64,000 bases of DNA from Zhihengliuella flava (GCF_015751895.1 NZ_JADOTZ010000001.1:1054001-1118000); one strand, 5' to 3'. Counted from the stretch's first letter, positions 1 to 9,179 are shown. Numbers and translations: made by a program. Notes: generated from the sequence alone by a model not told the origin.

Positions 1-22
1 GGCCCCATCGATGAGTGGGCGC

Positions 23-238
23 TCAGCCGAAGCGTCGCTCGTCCTCGTCATCGCCATCAGCGTATTTGTCCGCGTACTCCGAATAATCCGCCTCAAAGGG
101 ATCGTCGTCGTGCTGATTCCCCTCTGGGTTGGGTGAGCCCAACTCGCGTTCAAGGGCAGACAAATCAGTGGCCGGGGAATAGTACTTGATATCCCGGGCC
201 TGCCGTGTAGCTTTTGCCTTCTGACGGCCGCGCCCCAT
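23..238 (-). CDS. DUF3073 family small protein
   Basis: A 71-residue acidic protein that opens with the conserved basic motif MGRGRQKAK, continues with KYYSPATDLSALERELG, and ends in an Asp/Glu-rich tail. This is the shape of the actinobacterial DUF3073 family, which has no established function. I chose the ATG at 238 because the family begins at MGRGRQ; an upstream in-frame start at 271 would add 11 unconserved residues. It is divergent from the membrane protein at 481. The family assignment is from recognised motifs; any role (for example nucleic-acid binding through the basic N-terminus) would be speculation. Confidence 0.85.
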   Translation of the reverse strand: MGRGRQKAKATRQARDIKYYSPATDLSALERELGSPNPEGNQHDDDPFEADYSEYADKYADGDDEDERRFG

Positions 239-299
239 GGCGTGACCCCCTTCGCGGTAGTGATCCGGCATGCCCCTTCAGCAAGAAGAGGCGATCCGG

Positions 300-328
300 A
301 TTAAGTGACTGGATCGTTCGTATTCCAA
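300..328 (-). promoter_or_regulatory. candidate promoter for the DUF3073 gene
   Basis: On the minus strand a TTGGAA hexamer (328-323) is followed after 17 bp by CTTAAT (305-300), a reasonable match to a housekeeping -35/-10 pair, about 60 bp upstream of the start codon. It lies in the 242-bp divergent spacer before the gene at 481. Support is by eye only. Confidence 0.35.
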
Positions 329-480
329 GGTTAACATGTTTGCGCGCTGAACGCGGCCCGCGTGTGACCTACGTCGACATGCTCGGCCCGCCCCGCACGG
401 TGTTCGGAGGCACCCCAGCGCGCGGCTAGTCTGGATCGTGACCGTCTGCCTGATTCCACCGCCGACCGACGAGGAGCTTC

Positions 481-1065
481 GTGGACACCGACCACCCCAC
501 ACCAGGACCTGATGCCGCCACGCCAGCGGACCACGGCAGCTCCGCACGGTTCTGGGTCACCCTCGGGCTGGTGGCGGTGGTGGTCGCCGCGACGTTTTTT
601 GTGATCCGCAGCGTCACGGCCGACGACGCCGGACCAGCGACCAACGTGGAGCGCAACGAGGACCCGGGAATCGACGGCATTATCGCCACTCAGGCACCAG
701 CCAGCATGTTTGAAGTGGGCGATTGCCTGTCCGACTTCACGAGCCCGCTGGAGCCAGCAACGATCGTCGAGTGTTCCACGCGCCACGACGCACAATTCAT
801 TGGCACCGCCGCCCTCGAACAAGACATCCCCTACCCGGGCAAGCCGGGGACCACGGATAAAGCGGTGGAGGCTTGCAAGGCCATCGAGCTCAACACCGAC
901 GTGTTGACGGCGTTTGAGTGGGAGTACCACTTCAGCCAGCCGACGGCGGACTCTTGGGAGGCCGGCGACCGCACCGTGGCCTGCTTCTTGGCCACCACCA
1001 ACGACGGCGACATGGCCACGGGAACGCTCCTGCGCTCGGACGCGGCGGCGTCCGCGTCCTCGTAG
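481..1065 (+). CDS. membrane-anchored septum-formation-like protein
   Basis: 194 residues. A short cytoplasmic N-terminus is followed by one transmembrane segment (about residues 22-42, WVTLGLVAVVVAATFFVI) and an extracytoplasmic domain of about 130 residues. The domain begins with FEVGDCLSDF and has paired cysteines (IVECSTRHDAQF, VEACKAIEL, TVACFLATT), which resembles the actinobacterial septum-formation (Septum_form) domain. The start is GTG with a GAGGAG ribosome-binding site at 470-475. It is convergent with clpB, with a terminator hairpin between them. The exact role is not known; the domain name comes from family annotation, and assignment here rests on the cysteine pattern. Confidence 0.7.
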   Translation: MDTDHPTPGPDAATPADHGSSARFWVTLGLVAVVVAATFFVIRSVTADDAGPATNVERNEDPGIDGIIATQAPASMFEVGDCLSDFTSPLEPATIVECSTRHDAQFIGTAALEQDIPYPGKPGTTDKAVEACKAIELNTDVLTAFEWEYHFSQPTADSWEAGDRTVACFLATTNDGDMATGTLLRSDAAASASS

Positions 1066-1080
1066 GCCCACCGCCGGCGA

Positions 1081-1111
1081 CGAGGGCCCGCGGTGTGTCC
1101 ACGGGCCCTCG
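1081..1111. terminator. bidirectional terminator hairpin
   Basis: A perfect 10-bp stem, CGAGGGCCCG (1081-1090) and CGGGCCCTCG (1102-1111), with an 11-nt loop, in the 52-bp gap between two convergent genes. There is no T-run on either side, which is common for terminators in high-GC actinobacteria. Confidence 0.6.
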
Positions 1112-1117
1112 CGCACG

Positions 1118-3748
1118 TCAGAGCCGAGTGACGGTCAGGCCGGACGACGCCGGCGCGTCGGACGCACCCTCCGAGGCGGTCAGGCTGACCGGGAGGGTGT
1201 CGACGCCCACGGCGTCCCCGTCGGAAATGTCCCCGGCGAGCAGCGCACGGGCCAGCCGGTCGCCGATCTCTCGCTGCACCAAGCGACGCAACGGGCGCGC
1301 CCCGAAGGCCGGGTCATAGCCGGTCAGGGCCAGCCAATCGCGCGCGGCGTCAGAGACGTTGAGGCTCAGCCGGCGCTCGGACAGCCGTGCCGCGAGCGCC
1401 CGGACTTGCAAGTCCACAATCGAGCCGAGCTCCTCCAACGAGAGGGGATCGAACAGGATGACCTCGTCCAGGCGGTTCAAGAACTCCGGCTTGAAGGAGG
1501 CATTGACCACGTTCATCACGGCGTCCTCCTTGGCCTGCGCTTCCAACGTCTGATCGACGAGGAACTGCGAGCCCAGGTTGGACGTCATCACCAGGATGAC
1601 GTTCCTAAAATCAACGGTTCGGCCCTGCCCGTCGGTGAGGCGGCCGTCGTCGAGCACCTGCAGGAGGACGTCGAAGACCTCGGGGTGGGCCTTCTCCACC
1701 TCGTCCAGCAGGACCACCGAGTAGGGGCGGCGCCGGACGGCTTCGGTCAGCTGCCCGCCCTCCTCGTAGCCAACGTATCCGGGAGGGGCACCCACGAGGC
1801 GGGAGACGGCGTGCTTCTCCGCATACTCGGACATGTCGATCCGGACCATTGCCCGTTCATCGTCAAAGAGGAAATCGGCAAGCGCCTTGGCCAGCTCCGT
1901 CTTACCCACGCCCGTCGGGCCGAGGAACAGGAAGGAGCCGGTGGGGCGGTCCGGGTCGGAGATCCCAGCCCGGGCGCGCCGAACGGCGTCGGACACCGAG
2001 GCGACGGCCCGGCTCTGCCCGATAAGGCGCTCACCCAAGAACTGCTCCATGGCGAGGAGTTTGGCCGATTCGCCCTGGAGCATACGGCCGGCCGGAATCC
2101 CCGTCCAGGCGCTGATGACCTCGGCGATGTCTTCGGCGGAGACCTCTTCTGAGACCATAAGCTCGCGATCTCCCGCGCCCGCCTGCTCCTCGGCCGCTTG
2201 GGCCTCGGCCAGTTGCTGCTGTAGCGCGGGAATCTCCCCGTAGAGCAGGCGAGAGGCTTTCTCGAGGTCGCCCTCCCGCTGCATGCGTTCGGCCTGCACG
2301 CGGAGCTCATCCAGCTCCACCTTGAGGTCGCCGACCCGGTTGAGCCCCTCCTTCTCGGCCTCCCAGCGCGCATTCAGCGCGTCGAGCTGCTCCTTCTTGT
2401 CCGCCTGATCCGCGCGGATGGCATCGAGGCGCTCAACGGAGGCCGGGTCGGTCTCGTTGGCCAGCGCCAGCTCCTCCATGGTGAGGCGATCCACGGCCCG
2501 GCGCAGGACGTCGATTTCCTCGGGCGCGGAGTCGATCTCCATGCGCAAGCGCGACGCGGCCTCGTCCACGAGGTCAATCGCCTTATCCGGCAGCTGCCTC
2601 CCGGTGATGTAGCGGTTGGAGAGATTCGCTGCGGCCACGAGAGCGCCATCGGCAATCTGCACCTTATGGTGCGCCTCGTACCGCTCCTTGAGCCCACGGA
2701 GGATACCCACCGTGTCCTCAACACTGGGCTCCCCCACGTACACCTGCTGGAATCGGCGCTCCAAAGCCGGATCCTTCTCGATGTTCTCTCGGTATTCGTC
2801 GAGGGTGGTGGCGCCGATGAGGCGTAGCTCGCCGCGGGCCAACATGGGCTTGAGCATGTTGCCCGCGTCCATGGCGCCCTCGGAGGCGCCAGCACCGACG
2901 ACGGTGTGGATCTCATCGATAAAGGTGACGATCTGTCCGTCGGAGGACTTGATCTCTTCGAGCACCGCCTTCAGCCGTTCCTCGAACTCGCCGCGATATT
3001 TCGCGCCGGCCACCATGGACCCGAGGTCCAAGGAAATGAGCGTCTTGCCGCGCAGGGACTCGGGCACGTCACCCGCGACCATGCGCTGGGCCAGCCCCTC
3101 AACGACGGCGGTCTTGCCGACTCCGGGCTCGCCGATCAAGACAGGGTTGTTCTTGGTGCGGCGAGAGAGCACCTGGACCACGCGGCGAATCTCCGCGTCC
3201 CGGCCGATGACCGGATCCAGCTTGCCGGAGCGGGCGATCTCGGTCAGGTCAGTCCCGTACTTCTCGAGCGCCTGAAAGGTCGCCTCGGGGTCCGGGCTGT
3301 CCACGGTGCGGTCCCCGCGCAGTCCGGACAGGGCGGCGCGCAGGGCGTCGACGGAGGCTCCGGCGTCGCGCAGGGCGTTGCCCGCCGCGCCAGCGTCCGT
3401 CGCGAGAGCGATCAACAAAAACTCGGTGGAAACGTAGGTGTCCCCGGCCTCGGCGCTGGCCTGCTGTGCCGTCTGCACCACCTGCAGCAGCTGGCGGGAG
3501 AACTGGGCTTGAGCCACGGACGAACCCGAGGAAGCGGGTAGCGCCTTAATCGCAGCACTGGCGGCGGAAGAGACCACGTCGGGGTCGGCGCCGATCGCCT
3601 TCAGCAGGGCCACCGCCACGGACTCGCGCTTATCCATGAGGGCCTTGAGCAGGTGCGCGGGTTCGATCTGCGGGTTTCCCGCCGTCGACGCATTCATGCC
3701 GGCCGCGGAGAGGGCCTCCTGACTTTGGGTGGTGAGCTTCGTGTCCAC
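1118..3748 (-). CDS. clpB: ATP-dependent disaggregase chaperone ClpB
   Basis: 876 residues, full length for ClpB (about 850-880). It has the N-terminal Clp repeat domain (residues 1-145), AAA+ domain 1 with Walker A GEPGVGKT (about 206-213), a long coiled-coil middle domain (about 410-530) that distinguishes ClpB from ClpA/ClpC, and AAA+ domain 2 with Walker A GPTGVGKT (about 610). ClpB works with DnaK to dissolve protein aggregates in the cytoplasm. The start is GTG at 3748, preceded by AAAGGACC. A perfect HspR-type inverted repeat lies 37 bp upstream, so it is very likely in the HspR regulon with the dnaK operon of this window. The C-terminus has an extra low-complexity tail of about 20 residues. 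Confidence 0.97.
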   Translation of the reverse strand: MDTKLTTQSQEALSAAGMNASTAGNPQIEPAHLLKALMDKRESVAVALLKAIGADPDVVSSAASAAIKALPASSGSSVAQAQFSRQLLQVVQTAQQASAEAGDTYVSTEFLLIALATDAGAAGNALRDAGASVDALRAALSGLRGDRTVDSPDPEATFQALEKYGTDLTEIARSGKLDPVIGRDAEIRRVVQVLSRRTKNNPVLIGEPGVGKTAVVEGLAQRMVAGDVPESLRGKTLISLDLGSMVAGAKYRGEFEERLKAVLEEIKSSDGQIVTFIDEIHTVVGAGASEGAMDAGNMLKPMLARGELRLIGATTLDEYRENIEKDPALERRFQQVYVGEPSVEDTVGILRGLKERYEAHHKVQIADGALVAAANLSNRYITGRQLPDKAIDLVDEAASRLRMEIDSAPEEIDVLRRAVDRLTMEELALANETDPASVERLDAIRADQADKKEQLDALNARWEAEKEGLNRVGDLKVELDELRVQAERMQREGDLEKASRLLYGEIPALQQQLAEAQAAEEQAGAGDRELMVSEEVSAEDIAEVISAWTGIPAGRMLQGESAKLLAMEQFLGERLIGQSRAVASVSDAVRRARAGISDPDRPTGSFLFLGPTGVGKTELAKALADFLFDDERAMVRIDMSEYAEKHAVSRLVGAPPGYVGYEEGGQLTEAVRRRPYSVVLLDEVEKAHPEVFDVLLQVLDDGRLTDGQGRTVDFRNVILVMTSNLGSQFLVDQTLEAQAKEDAVMNVVNASFKPEFLNRLDEVILFDPLSLEELGSIVDLQVRALAARLSERRLSLNVSDAARDWLALTGYDPAFGARPLRRLVQREIGDRLARALLAGDISDGDAVGVDTLPVSLTASEGASDAPASSGLTVTRL

Positions 3749-3784
3749 TGATGGTCCTTTCTTTCTGAGGACGAACCACTCAAT

Positions 3785-3811
3785 AAAGTTGAGTCTATAT
3801 TACTCAACTTT
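3785..3811 (-). promoter_or_regulatory. HAIR operator of clpB (HspR-binding inverted repeat)
   Basis: Perfect inverted repeat AAAGTTGAGT-N7-ACTCAACTTT. It contains the core TTGAGT-N7-ACTCAA of the known HAIR consensus (CTTGAGT-N7-ACTCAAG) bound by the HspR repressor in actinobacteria. The A/T-rich 7-bp spacer reads AATATAG on the coding strand, so it may overlap the -10 region of clpB, which would let HspR block RNA polymerase. hspR itself is at 9315. Confidence 0.88.
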
Positions 3812-3840
3812 GTCCCGGGTCGATCTATTCCCGCACAGAG

Positions 3841-3878
3841 AAGCGGTGGGTGCGGGCCTCTGCCCGCACCCACCGCTT
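3841..3878 (-). terminator. terminator after the YccF gene
   Basis: Perfect 17-bp stem, 3841-3857 with 3862-3878, and a 4-nt loop (CTCT). It sits between the end of the YccF gene and the clpB operator, so it should insulate clpB from read-through. No U-run is seen on the minus strand. Confidence 0.75.
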
Positions 3879-3904
3879 CTTTTCACGGCCGCGCGTTCGC
3901 CCGC

Positions 3905-4321
3905 TTAGCGGTGCCGGTAGGTAGGAACGACGGCGTCGGACGGGACGATTACCTTGCCCAGCGGCACCAAGGACACCGGAATGAGCTTGAGGTTCGCGAT
4001 ACCCAACGGAATGCCGATGATGGAGAGGAACATCGGGATGGCGGTCAGCACGTGACCGATGGCAATCCAGATTCCGGCGACGATGATCCAGATGACGTTG
4101 CCCAGAGTCGAGAACACGCCAGCGCCCGGACCGCGATCAACGATCGTGCGCCCAAAGGGCCACAGCGCGTACAAGCCGATCCGGAACGAGGCAATGCCGA
4201 ACGGAATGGTAACGATCAGGATGCAGCACAGAATGCCGGCCGCGAAGTAGCCCAGCGCCAGCCAGAGCCCACCGAACAGGAGCCAGATGACATTGAGTAC
4301 CGCTGAAAGTGTGGTCTTCAT
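3905..4321 (-). CDS. YccF domain membrane protein
   Basis: 138 residues, almost entirely hydrophobic, built as two similar halves: LNVIWLLFGGLWLALGYFAAG and LGNVIWIIVAGIWIAIGHVLTA, each followed by an IPFGIA/IPLGIA turn and a further membrane segment. This internal duplication is the signature of YccF (DUF307) inner-membrane proteins, whose function is not established. I chose ATG at 4321; a TTG four codons upstream is less likely. It is transcribed toward clpB but separated from it by a strong hairpin. Confidence 0.85.
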   Translation of the reverse strand: MKTTLSAVLNVIWLLFGGLWLALGYFAAGILCCILIVTIPFGIASFRIGLYALWPFGRTIVDRGPGAGVFSTLGNVIWIIVAGIWIAIGHVLTAIPMFLSIIGIPLGIANLKLIPVSLVPLGKVIVPSDAVVPTYRHR

Positions 4322-4433
4322 GTGTCTATTCAACCGTTCGGCGGCCTCGCCTGGCTATAGGGGCTCCCCCTGATTCTTCCCGGATTCTTCATCGCTCCGC
4401 GGCCAGCGTCGCACCCCGGTATTCTGGGTGGCG

Positions 4434-5261
4434 ATGACTTCTGCGAACACTCCCGAGCACGCCGCCACGCCCGAATCCCCTCGCGACGCCGCCCGAGGGA
4501 ACGACGACGAGGCGCTGAAGGCCACGGCGCCCACCTCGGGCCGCGCCGCCGAGGACCTCCGCTACTACCGCACCGAGCCGGTCTCCTTTGTCCGGCGCGG
4601 CTCCCGCCTGCAGGGGCGACGATTGCGCGCCTGGGAGCGCTACGCGAGCGACTACCTCATTGAGGTCCCCCGCGACATTGCCGATACGTCCGTCAGCGGG
4701 CAGGCCACCTTCGATCAGCTGACCACCTTCGGTCGCCGAGCTCCCCTGACGGTGGAAGTGGGGTCAGGCTTGGGCGAGGCCATCGTGGCCCAAGCGGCCG
4801 CGCATCCCGAACGCGACTTCCTCGCCGTCGAGGTCTACACCCCCGGCCTCGCCCAACTGATGCTGCGCGCTGGCAAGCAGGGCTTGACCAACGTGCGGGT
4901 CATCCAAGCCAATGCCCCCGAGGTGTTCGAGCACCTCCTCGCTCCGGGGTCCGTGGATGAGGTTTGGGTGTTCTTCCCTGATCCGTGGCACAAATCGCGC
5001 CACCACAAGCGGCGCTTGGTCAAGCCCAGCTTTGCCCGCCACGTAGCCACAGCCCTGCGGGCCGGCGGGACGTGGCGACTCGCGACCGATTGGGCCGAAT
5101 ACGCCGAGCATATGCGCGACGTCCTGGATCCCGACGAGGCGTTCGAGAACGTCCACGGCGGCTGGGCGCCGCGCTTCGACGGGCGGGTGCAGACCAGCTT
5201 CGAATCGAAGGCGATCGCGGCGGGCCGCGAGATCTTCGACCTGACGTACCGGAGGTTGTGA
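4434..5261 (+). CDS. trmB: tRNA (guanine-N7-)-methyltransferase TrmB
   Basis: 275 residues. It makes m7G, usually at position 46 of the tRNA variable loop, using S-adenosylmethionine. Visible motifs are the SAM-binding VEVGSGLGEA (Rossmann motif I), FLAVEVYTPG, and the family signature VWVFFPDPWHKSRHHKRRLV. The C-terminal TSFE-K element is also present. There is an unconserved, Ala/Glu-rich N-terminal extension of about 60 residues, often seen in actinobacterial TrmB. ATG 4434 is preferred; GTG 4428 in the same frame is possible. It stands alone, upstream of the alanine symporter gene. Confidence 0.95.
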   Translation: MTSANTPEHAATPESPRDAARGNDDEALKATAPTSGRAAEDLRYYRTEPVSFVRRGSRLQGRRLRAWERYASDYLIEVPRDIADTSVSGQATFDQLTTFGRRAPLTVEVGSGLGEAIVAQAAAHPERDFLAVEVYTPGLAQLMLRAGKQGLTNVRVIQANAPEVFEHLLAPGSVDEVWVFFPDPWHKSRHHKRRLVKPSFARHVATALRAGGTWRLATDWAEYAEHMRDVLDPDEAFENVHGGWAPRFDGRVQTSFESKAIAAGREIFDLTYRRL

Positions 5262-5316
5262 ATCCGCCCGGAGCTGGATGTGTTCCAAACCATGCGGGAC
5301 GCGATATATTCTCGGC

Positions 5317-6816
5317 ATGGAACTCTTCCAAAATGACTTAATTGAGGGCTGGCTCTCCGACTCGGGCGGCTGGCTCTGGACGTGGATTATTCTGCCCGTC
5401 GTGGCCTTCGTCGGCCTGTACTTCACCATCCGCACCGGAGCGGTGCAGTTGCGCATGATCCCCAACATGCTCAAGACGCTGACCGACAAGGCCCTGATCG
5501 GCCCAGACGGCAAGCCCCGCTCCATTTCCGCTTTCCAAGCCTTTACCGTCTCCGCGGCCTCCCGCGTCGGCACCGGCAACGTCGCCGGCGTCGCCACCGC
5601 GATCGCCGTCGGGGGCCCGGGCGCCGTGTTCTGGATGTGGCTGATGGCGTTCATCGGTGGCGCGTCCAGCTTCATCGAGTCGACACTCGGGCAGCTCTAC
5701 AAGGAGAAACGCCCCGATGGATACGTCGGCGGCCCCGCTTACTACATGCAAAAGGGCCTGAACGCCCGGTGGCTCGGCATCATCTTCGCGATCATTCTGA
5801 TCATCTGCTTCCCGCTGGCGTTTTCCTCGCTGCAGGCCAACACCATCGCCCAGGCGATCTCTGGCGCGGCAGGAACGGATAGCCCGTCGCTCATGGTGAC
5901 GATCGCCGTCGTGCTGGCCGTCATGACGGCCCTCGTCGTCTTCGGCGGCATCCGCCGCATTGCCCAGGTCAGCCAGTCCCTCGTCCCCGCGATGGCCTTG
6001 CTCTACATCGTCCTCGGCATCGTGATCGTTGCCATGAACATCTCCGAGTTGCCGCGCGTCTTCGGACTCATCTTCAGTGAGGCGTTCAACTTCAATTCCG
6101 CTATCGGCGGCGGTCTGGGCGCGGTCATCATGACCGGCGTCAAGCGCGGCATGTTCTCCAACGAGGCTGGCCTCGGTTCCGCCCCCAACGCGGGTGCCTC
6201 CGCGGCCGTGACTCACCCCGCTAAACAGGGACTGGTGCAGACGCTGGGCGTGTACTTTGACACGTTTATCGTTTGCTCGGTCACCGCATTCATCATTCTG
6301 GTGGCCGTGCCGAACCCGGTGGGTGAAACGCAGGGAATCGTCCTGACACAGAACGCCCTCACCGAATCTCTGGGGGCCTGGTCCTCCATCCTGCTGGCCA
6401 TCATCATCCTGCTGCTGGCCTTCAGCTCCATCATCGGCAACTACTACTACGGCGAGGCGAACATTGCGTTTATGACCAAGTCGCCCGCCGTCATGGTGGC
6501 GTACCGCACCTTCGCGACCGCCGCCGTTCTCTTGGGTGCCCTCGCCACGGTGAACGTGGTGTGGAACTTCGCCGATGGCATCATGGGCCTCATGGCGCTC
6601 GTCAACCTCATCGCCATCTTCGCGCTCGGCGGCGTCGCGCTGAAGCTGCTCAAGCACTATCAAGAGCAGGCCAAGCGCGGCGAGGACCCGGTCTTCGTCG
6701 CCTCCGACATGCCAGAACTCAAGAACGTCACGGCGTGGACACCGGAGGACGTGACGACGCACGAGATCAACGTCCAGCGCGTCAATCAGCTACGCAAGCA
6801 AGGCCGCACCCGCTAG
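5317..6816 (+). CDS. alanine/glycine:Na+ symporter (AGCS family)
   Basis: 499 residues with about 11 membrane segments. Family landmarks are FTIRTGAVQLRMIPNM near the N-terminus, the conserved SAASRVGTGNVAGVATAI stretch, GGPAYYMQKGL, and VKRGMFSNEAGLGSAPNA (the AGCS motif N-E-A-G-x-G). These proteins import alanine or glycine with Na+ (AlsT/AgcS/DagA type). The start ATG 5317 gives the usual short N-terminus (MELFQNDLIEGWLS); a longer frame from 5278 adds 13 unconserved residues. The substrate is inferred from family only. Confidence 0.93.
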   Translation: MELFQNDLIEGWLSDSGGWLWTWIILPVVAFVGLYFTIRTGAVQLRMIPNMLKTLTDKALIGPDGKPRSISAFQAFTVSAASRVGTGNVAGVATAIAVGGPGAVFWMWLMAFIGGASSFIESTLGQLYKEKRPDGYVGGPAYYMQKGLNARWLGIIFAIILIICFPLAFSSLQANTIAQAISGAAGTDSPSLMVTIAVVLAVMTALVVFGGIRRIAQVSQSLVPAMALLYIVLGIVIVAMNISELPRVFGLIFSEAFNFNSAIGGGLGAVIMTGVKRGMFSNEAGLGSAPNAGASAAVTHPAKQGLVQTLGVYFDTFIVCSVTAFIILVAVPNPVGETQGIVLTQNALTESLGAWSSILLAIIILLLAFSSIIGNYYYGEANIAFMTKSPAVMVAYRTFATAAVLLGALATVNVVWNFADGIMGLMALVNLIAIFALGGVALKLLKHYQEQAKRGEDPVFVASDMPELKNVTAWTPEDVTTHEINVQRVNQLRKQGRTR

Positions 6817-6826
6817 GGGCAACGGT

Positions 6827-7441
6827 TCAGGGGGTGATCGCGCCCCCGCCAGGGCCCTTGGGCCCGTCCTCTCCGGACGGATCCAAGGGCCCTTCGTCAT
6901 AGCTAGGGGGTTTGTCGGTGGCCGCGGCCTGCCCGAAGAGTCCCTCATACATCGCGAACAGGTGGCGGACGTCTTGGTCGGTCTCCTCGACGTACCCGCC
7001 CACGGATTCGCGCAACGCCGCCAGAGACGCGTGCCACCCCGCCGCGTCGCGCGCGGCGCGGCCCGGCGCGTCGATGGAGGCGGCAAAGGTCAGGCGGGTG
7101 CCGGCGTCGTACTCCTCCAGCTTCAACCGCACCGAGTCCTCCTCCCACGTGAACGCCAGGCTAAAGCCGATTTCCGCGTCGACGACGCGCCCATAGCTGA
7201 CTTCATCCTCCTCGTCGAAGGTAAACATCAGGCCGCTGTCCTGCCGCCATTCGCCCTGGATCCGCGCGGGGAACCACGCACCCAGCCCATCGCGCGTCGT
7301 CACAGCGATCCACGCGTCCCATCGGCTGACGGGCAGGTCGACGGCGAAGGTCAGCACCCAGCGGGAGCCGGCCGGGGTCAGCGTAGCGGGCGGCAGTTCT
7401 GCGGCGTCCATAGCGTCAGCGTAGCGCGGCCGGTCCGTCAC
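6827..7441 (-). CDS. SRPBCC / AHSA1-like domain protein
   Basis: 204 residues. The pattern (P)VSRWDAWIAVTTRDGLGAWFPARIQGEWRQDSGLMFTF followed by GYVEETDQDVRHLFAMYEGLFG resembles the activator-of-Hsp90-ATPase (AHSA1) branch of the START/SRPBCC fold, a hydrophobic-ligand-binding fold. The start is GTG 7441, overlapping the stop of the upstream hydrolase gene by four bases (GTGA), which suggests translational coupling; ATG 7411 is an alternative. The last 15-20 codons contain the transcription terminator hairpin shared with the convergent symporter gene, so its Gly/Pro-rich tail may be shaped by RNA structure rather than protein function. Confidence 0.75.
   Translation of the reverse strand: MTDRPRYADAMDAAELPPATLTPAGSRWVLTFAVDLPVSRWDAWIAVTTRDGLGAWFPARIQGEWRQDSGLMFTFDEEDEVSYGRVVDAEIGFSLAFTWEEDSVRLKLEEYDAGTRLTFAASIDAPGRAARDAAGWHASLAALRESVGGYVEETDQDVRHLFAMYEGLFGQAAATDKPPSYDEGPLDPSGEDGPKGPGGGAITP
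6851..6893. terminator. terminator hairpin inside a gene's 3' end
   Basis: Outer stem AGGGCCCTTGG (6851-6861) with CCAAGGGCCCT (6883-6893), and inner stem CCGTCC (6864-6869) with GGACGG (6875-6880). It lies 35 bp after the alanine symporter stop and within the last codons of the convergent AHSA1-like gene. Confidence 0.6.
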
Positions 7442-8454
7442 AGCGGTTCCTGCCCCGTGATGATCCGGGCGATATTACGCAGGCTCCGGGTTCCCGCGTC
7501 CCGGTACCCGAACAACGTCTGCGATCGCCCGGGCACAAAGTGTGAGGAATTGTGGCCCGTGACGGGCAGCAGACCCTGCGCGGGCAGGGCATCCACCGGA
7601 AGCCGGCTCCCGAGCGGTCCCCGATTGCCGAGGAGTTTGCCAATCAGCCGTCCGCCGCGGGCGATCCAGTCACTGGAGGCAACGGCGTCATAGACGTGCG
7701 CCACGGGGAGCCCCAGCAGCTCCGGGTCGCGGCCGAAGCGGGTGGGAATCCCGGGCGAACCGAGCATGACGAAGGCATCCATGAGCGGCTCCTGCCGGCC
7801 CGCACACCGCGCTGCCAAGTGGGCGACATCGTCGCTGGTCTTCCTCAGCCCCCACAGCCGGCGCGGTGGATGCTCCGCGAGCGCCTCTAGGAAATGGGCG
7901 GCGACGGACCCGCCGTACGAATGCCCCTCGATGGCCACGTGAGGGCCGTCTGGTCGCAGCCGCAGCAGCTGCCGCATGTCGGCAGCGATGCGCGGCACGG
8001 CCGCCCGCGCCCGCGCAGCAAACAGGGATTCGAAGAGGACCGGTGGCGTGTACCCCAGCCACGCGATGCACGCCGGACGCACCGGAGCGGGCAGGTCGCG
8101 CCCCACCCGCTGCAGTTCCAACACCACCTGCCCGGCCTCGCGGACCGTGCCCCACATCGCCGTATCGGGACGGATGCCGACGCCGGAGAGGTGCCAGACG
8201 ATGTGGGTTGCCGTGTCGAGGTCCCCGACGGCGATCGCGGCCGCCGGGGTAGGCGCCTGCAGATCGAGGTACAGCAAGTGCCGGGCGGGAATCGCCCGGT
8301 TCATCGAGCCTCGTCGCAAGGCGTGAGCCACGCCATCGACCGCGCGCCGCTGCCGCATGCTGAGTTGATCCCGCCGCGCGAGGTCGCAGCGCAACTGGTC
8401 CGCGGCCGCCGCCGTGAGTTGGGCGTAGCTGGTCGGTGGTGCGTCGGCTCTCAC
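7438..8454 (-). CDS. DUF1023 alpha/beta hydrolase
   Basis: 338 residues. The C-terminal half is an alpha/beta hydrolase of the actinobacterial DUF1023 type: nucleophile elbow IEGHSYGGSVAAHF (Ser in G-H-S-Y-G-G), an Asp region DAFVMLGSPGIP ... HVYDAVASSDWIA, and a late His in TGHNSSHFVPG. The YLDLQ...AAIAVGDLDTATHI strand pattern before the elbow is also typical. The substrate is unknown. The start is GTG 8454. It is co-transcribed with the AHSA1-like gene (4-base overlap). No signal peptide is seen, so it is probably cytoplasmic. Confidence 0.82.
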   Translation of the reverse strand: MRADAPPTSYAQLTAAAADQLRCDLARRDQLSMRQRRAVDGVAHALRRGSMNRAIPARHLLYLDLQAPTPAAAIAVGDLDTATHIVWHLSGVGIRPDTAMWGTVREAGQVVLELQRVGRDLPAPVRPACIAWLGYTPPVLFESLFAARARAAVPRIAADMRQLLRLRPDGPHVAIEGHSYGGSVAAHFLEALAEHPPRRLWGLRKTSDDVAHLAARCAGRQEPLMDAFVMLGSPGIPTRFGRDPELLGLPVAHVYDAVASSDWIARGGRLIGKLLGNRGPLGSRLPVDALPAQGLLPVTGHNSSHFVPGRSQTLFGYRDAGTRSLRNIARIITGQEPL

Positions 8455-8477
8455 ACCCGCAGCCTACCGGCCCGCAC

Positions 8478-9179
8478 TCAATCCGTGCGGAAGTCGATCA
8501 CCAGCCGCCCGTCGTCGTACTGCTCAATGGCGAAGGGGCGCTGCTCGTCGAGGCCAATGAAATACGTGGCGGCCCCCTCAAAGACACTGGTGGTCATGGT
8601 CTGCTGCACCACCGTGTCATGATCCGGCCACGTGGTGTCGAGGACCGTGTGCCCCTCCTGCGCCCCTCCCATGCCGGGGCGCAGACCGGTCAGGTGAATG
8701 GCCAAGACTGCCTCGCCGTCGAGCTCGACCTCCTGGCCACTTCCGGGAAGAGCCGGCTGGTCCGTGTACTCGGCCCGCCAGCCGGGCTGCCCGCCAGCAT
8801 GGGCGAACACGATCCGGTCGAACCCTGCGTGCTGACCGATGCGAACATCATCCAGCGTCAAGTTTTCCCCTTCGAGTGCCGGCGCCAACGGGTCCGGGAA
8901 TCCCTCCGACATGCGGGCTTGCGTTGAGTACTCGCCCGCCGGATCGGCCGCGGTCGGCGATGGCCGCGTTTCGTCCCCGCCGCTGGAGCTCTGCGCGCCC
9001 TCGCTGGGGCTCGGTGGCGCGCTCGATTCGGTCTCCGGCGCGCTCGGCGACTCCGTCGCCTGCGTGCTCGCCGCCGGCTCGGTGGGTTCGGGCTCACTGC
9101 CGCCGCACGCGGCCAGAGCCAGCACGACGACGCCGGCTGCGGCCGCCGCGGTGATCTTCCGTGAGGAGGTGCTCAGCAT
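8478..9179 (-). CDS. secreted lipoprotein with AMIN-like domain
   Basis: 233 residues. Signal peptide with lipobox LALAAC-GG (Cys about 25), then a Ser/Thr/Pro/Glu-rich linker of about 70 residues and a beta-rich domain (LTLDDVRIGQHAGFDRIVFAH ... LVIDFRTD) matching the AMIN-like domain of actinobacterial lipoproteins. The ATG at 9179 is preceded by AAAGGGG at good spacing, so I prefer it over an in-frame start at 9203. It is predicted to be anchored on the outer face of the membrane; the role is unknown. It is transcribed in the same direction as the heat-shock operon but lies about 135 bp beyond hspR, probably with its own promoter. Confidence 0.82.
   Translation of the reverse strand: MLSTSSRKITAAAAAGVVVLALAACGGSEPEPTEPAASTQATESPSAPETESSAPPSPSEGAQSSSGGDETRPSPTAADPAGEYSTQARMSEGFPDPLAPALEGENLTLDDVRIGQHAGFDRIVFAHAGGQPGWRAEYTDQPALPGSGQEVELDGEAVLAIHLTGLRPGMGGAQEGHTVLDTTWPDHDTVVQQTMTTSVFEGAATYFIGLDEQRPFAIEQYDDGRLVIDFRTD

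Noticed and set aside
590-602. Run of T residues in the septum-formation-like gene as a possible slippage site
   Set aside because: Only six or seven bases, encoding Phe-Phe in the membrane helix; no alternative frame of interest follows.
914-2152. Long plus-strand frames opposite clpB
   Set aside because: Arg/Gly/Ala-rich composition and no family match; explained by the codon bias of clpB on the other strand.
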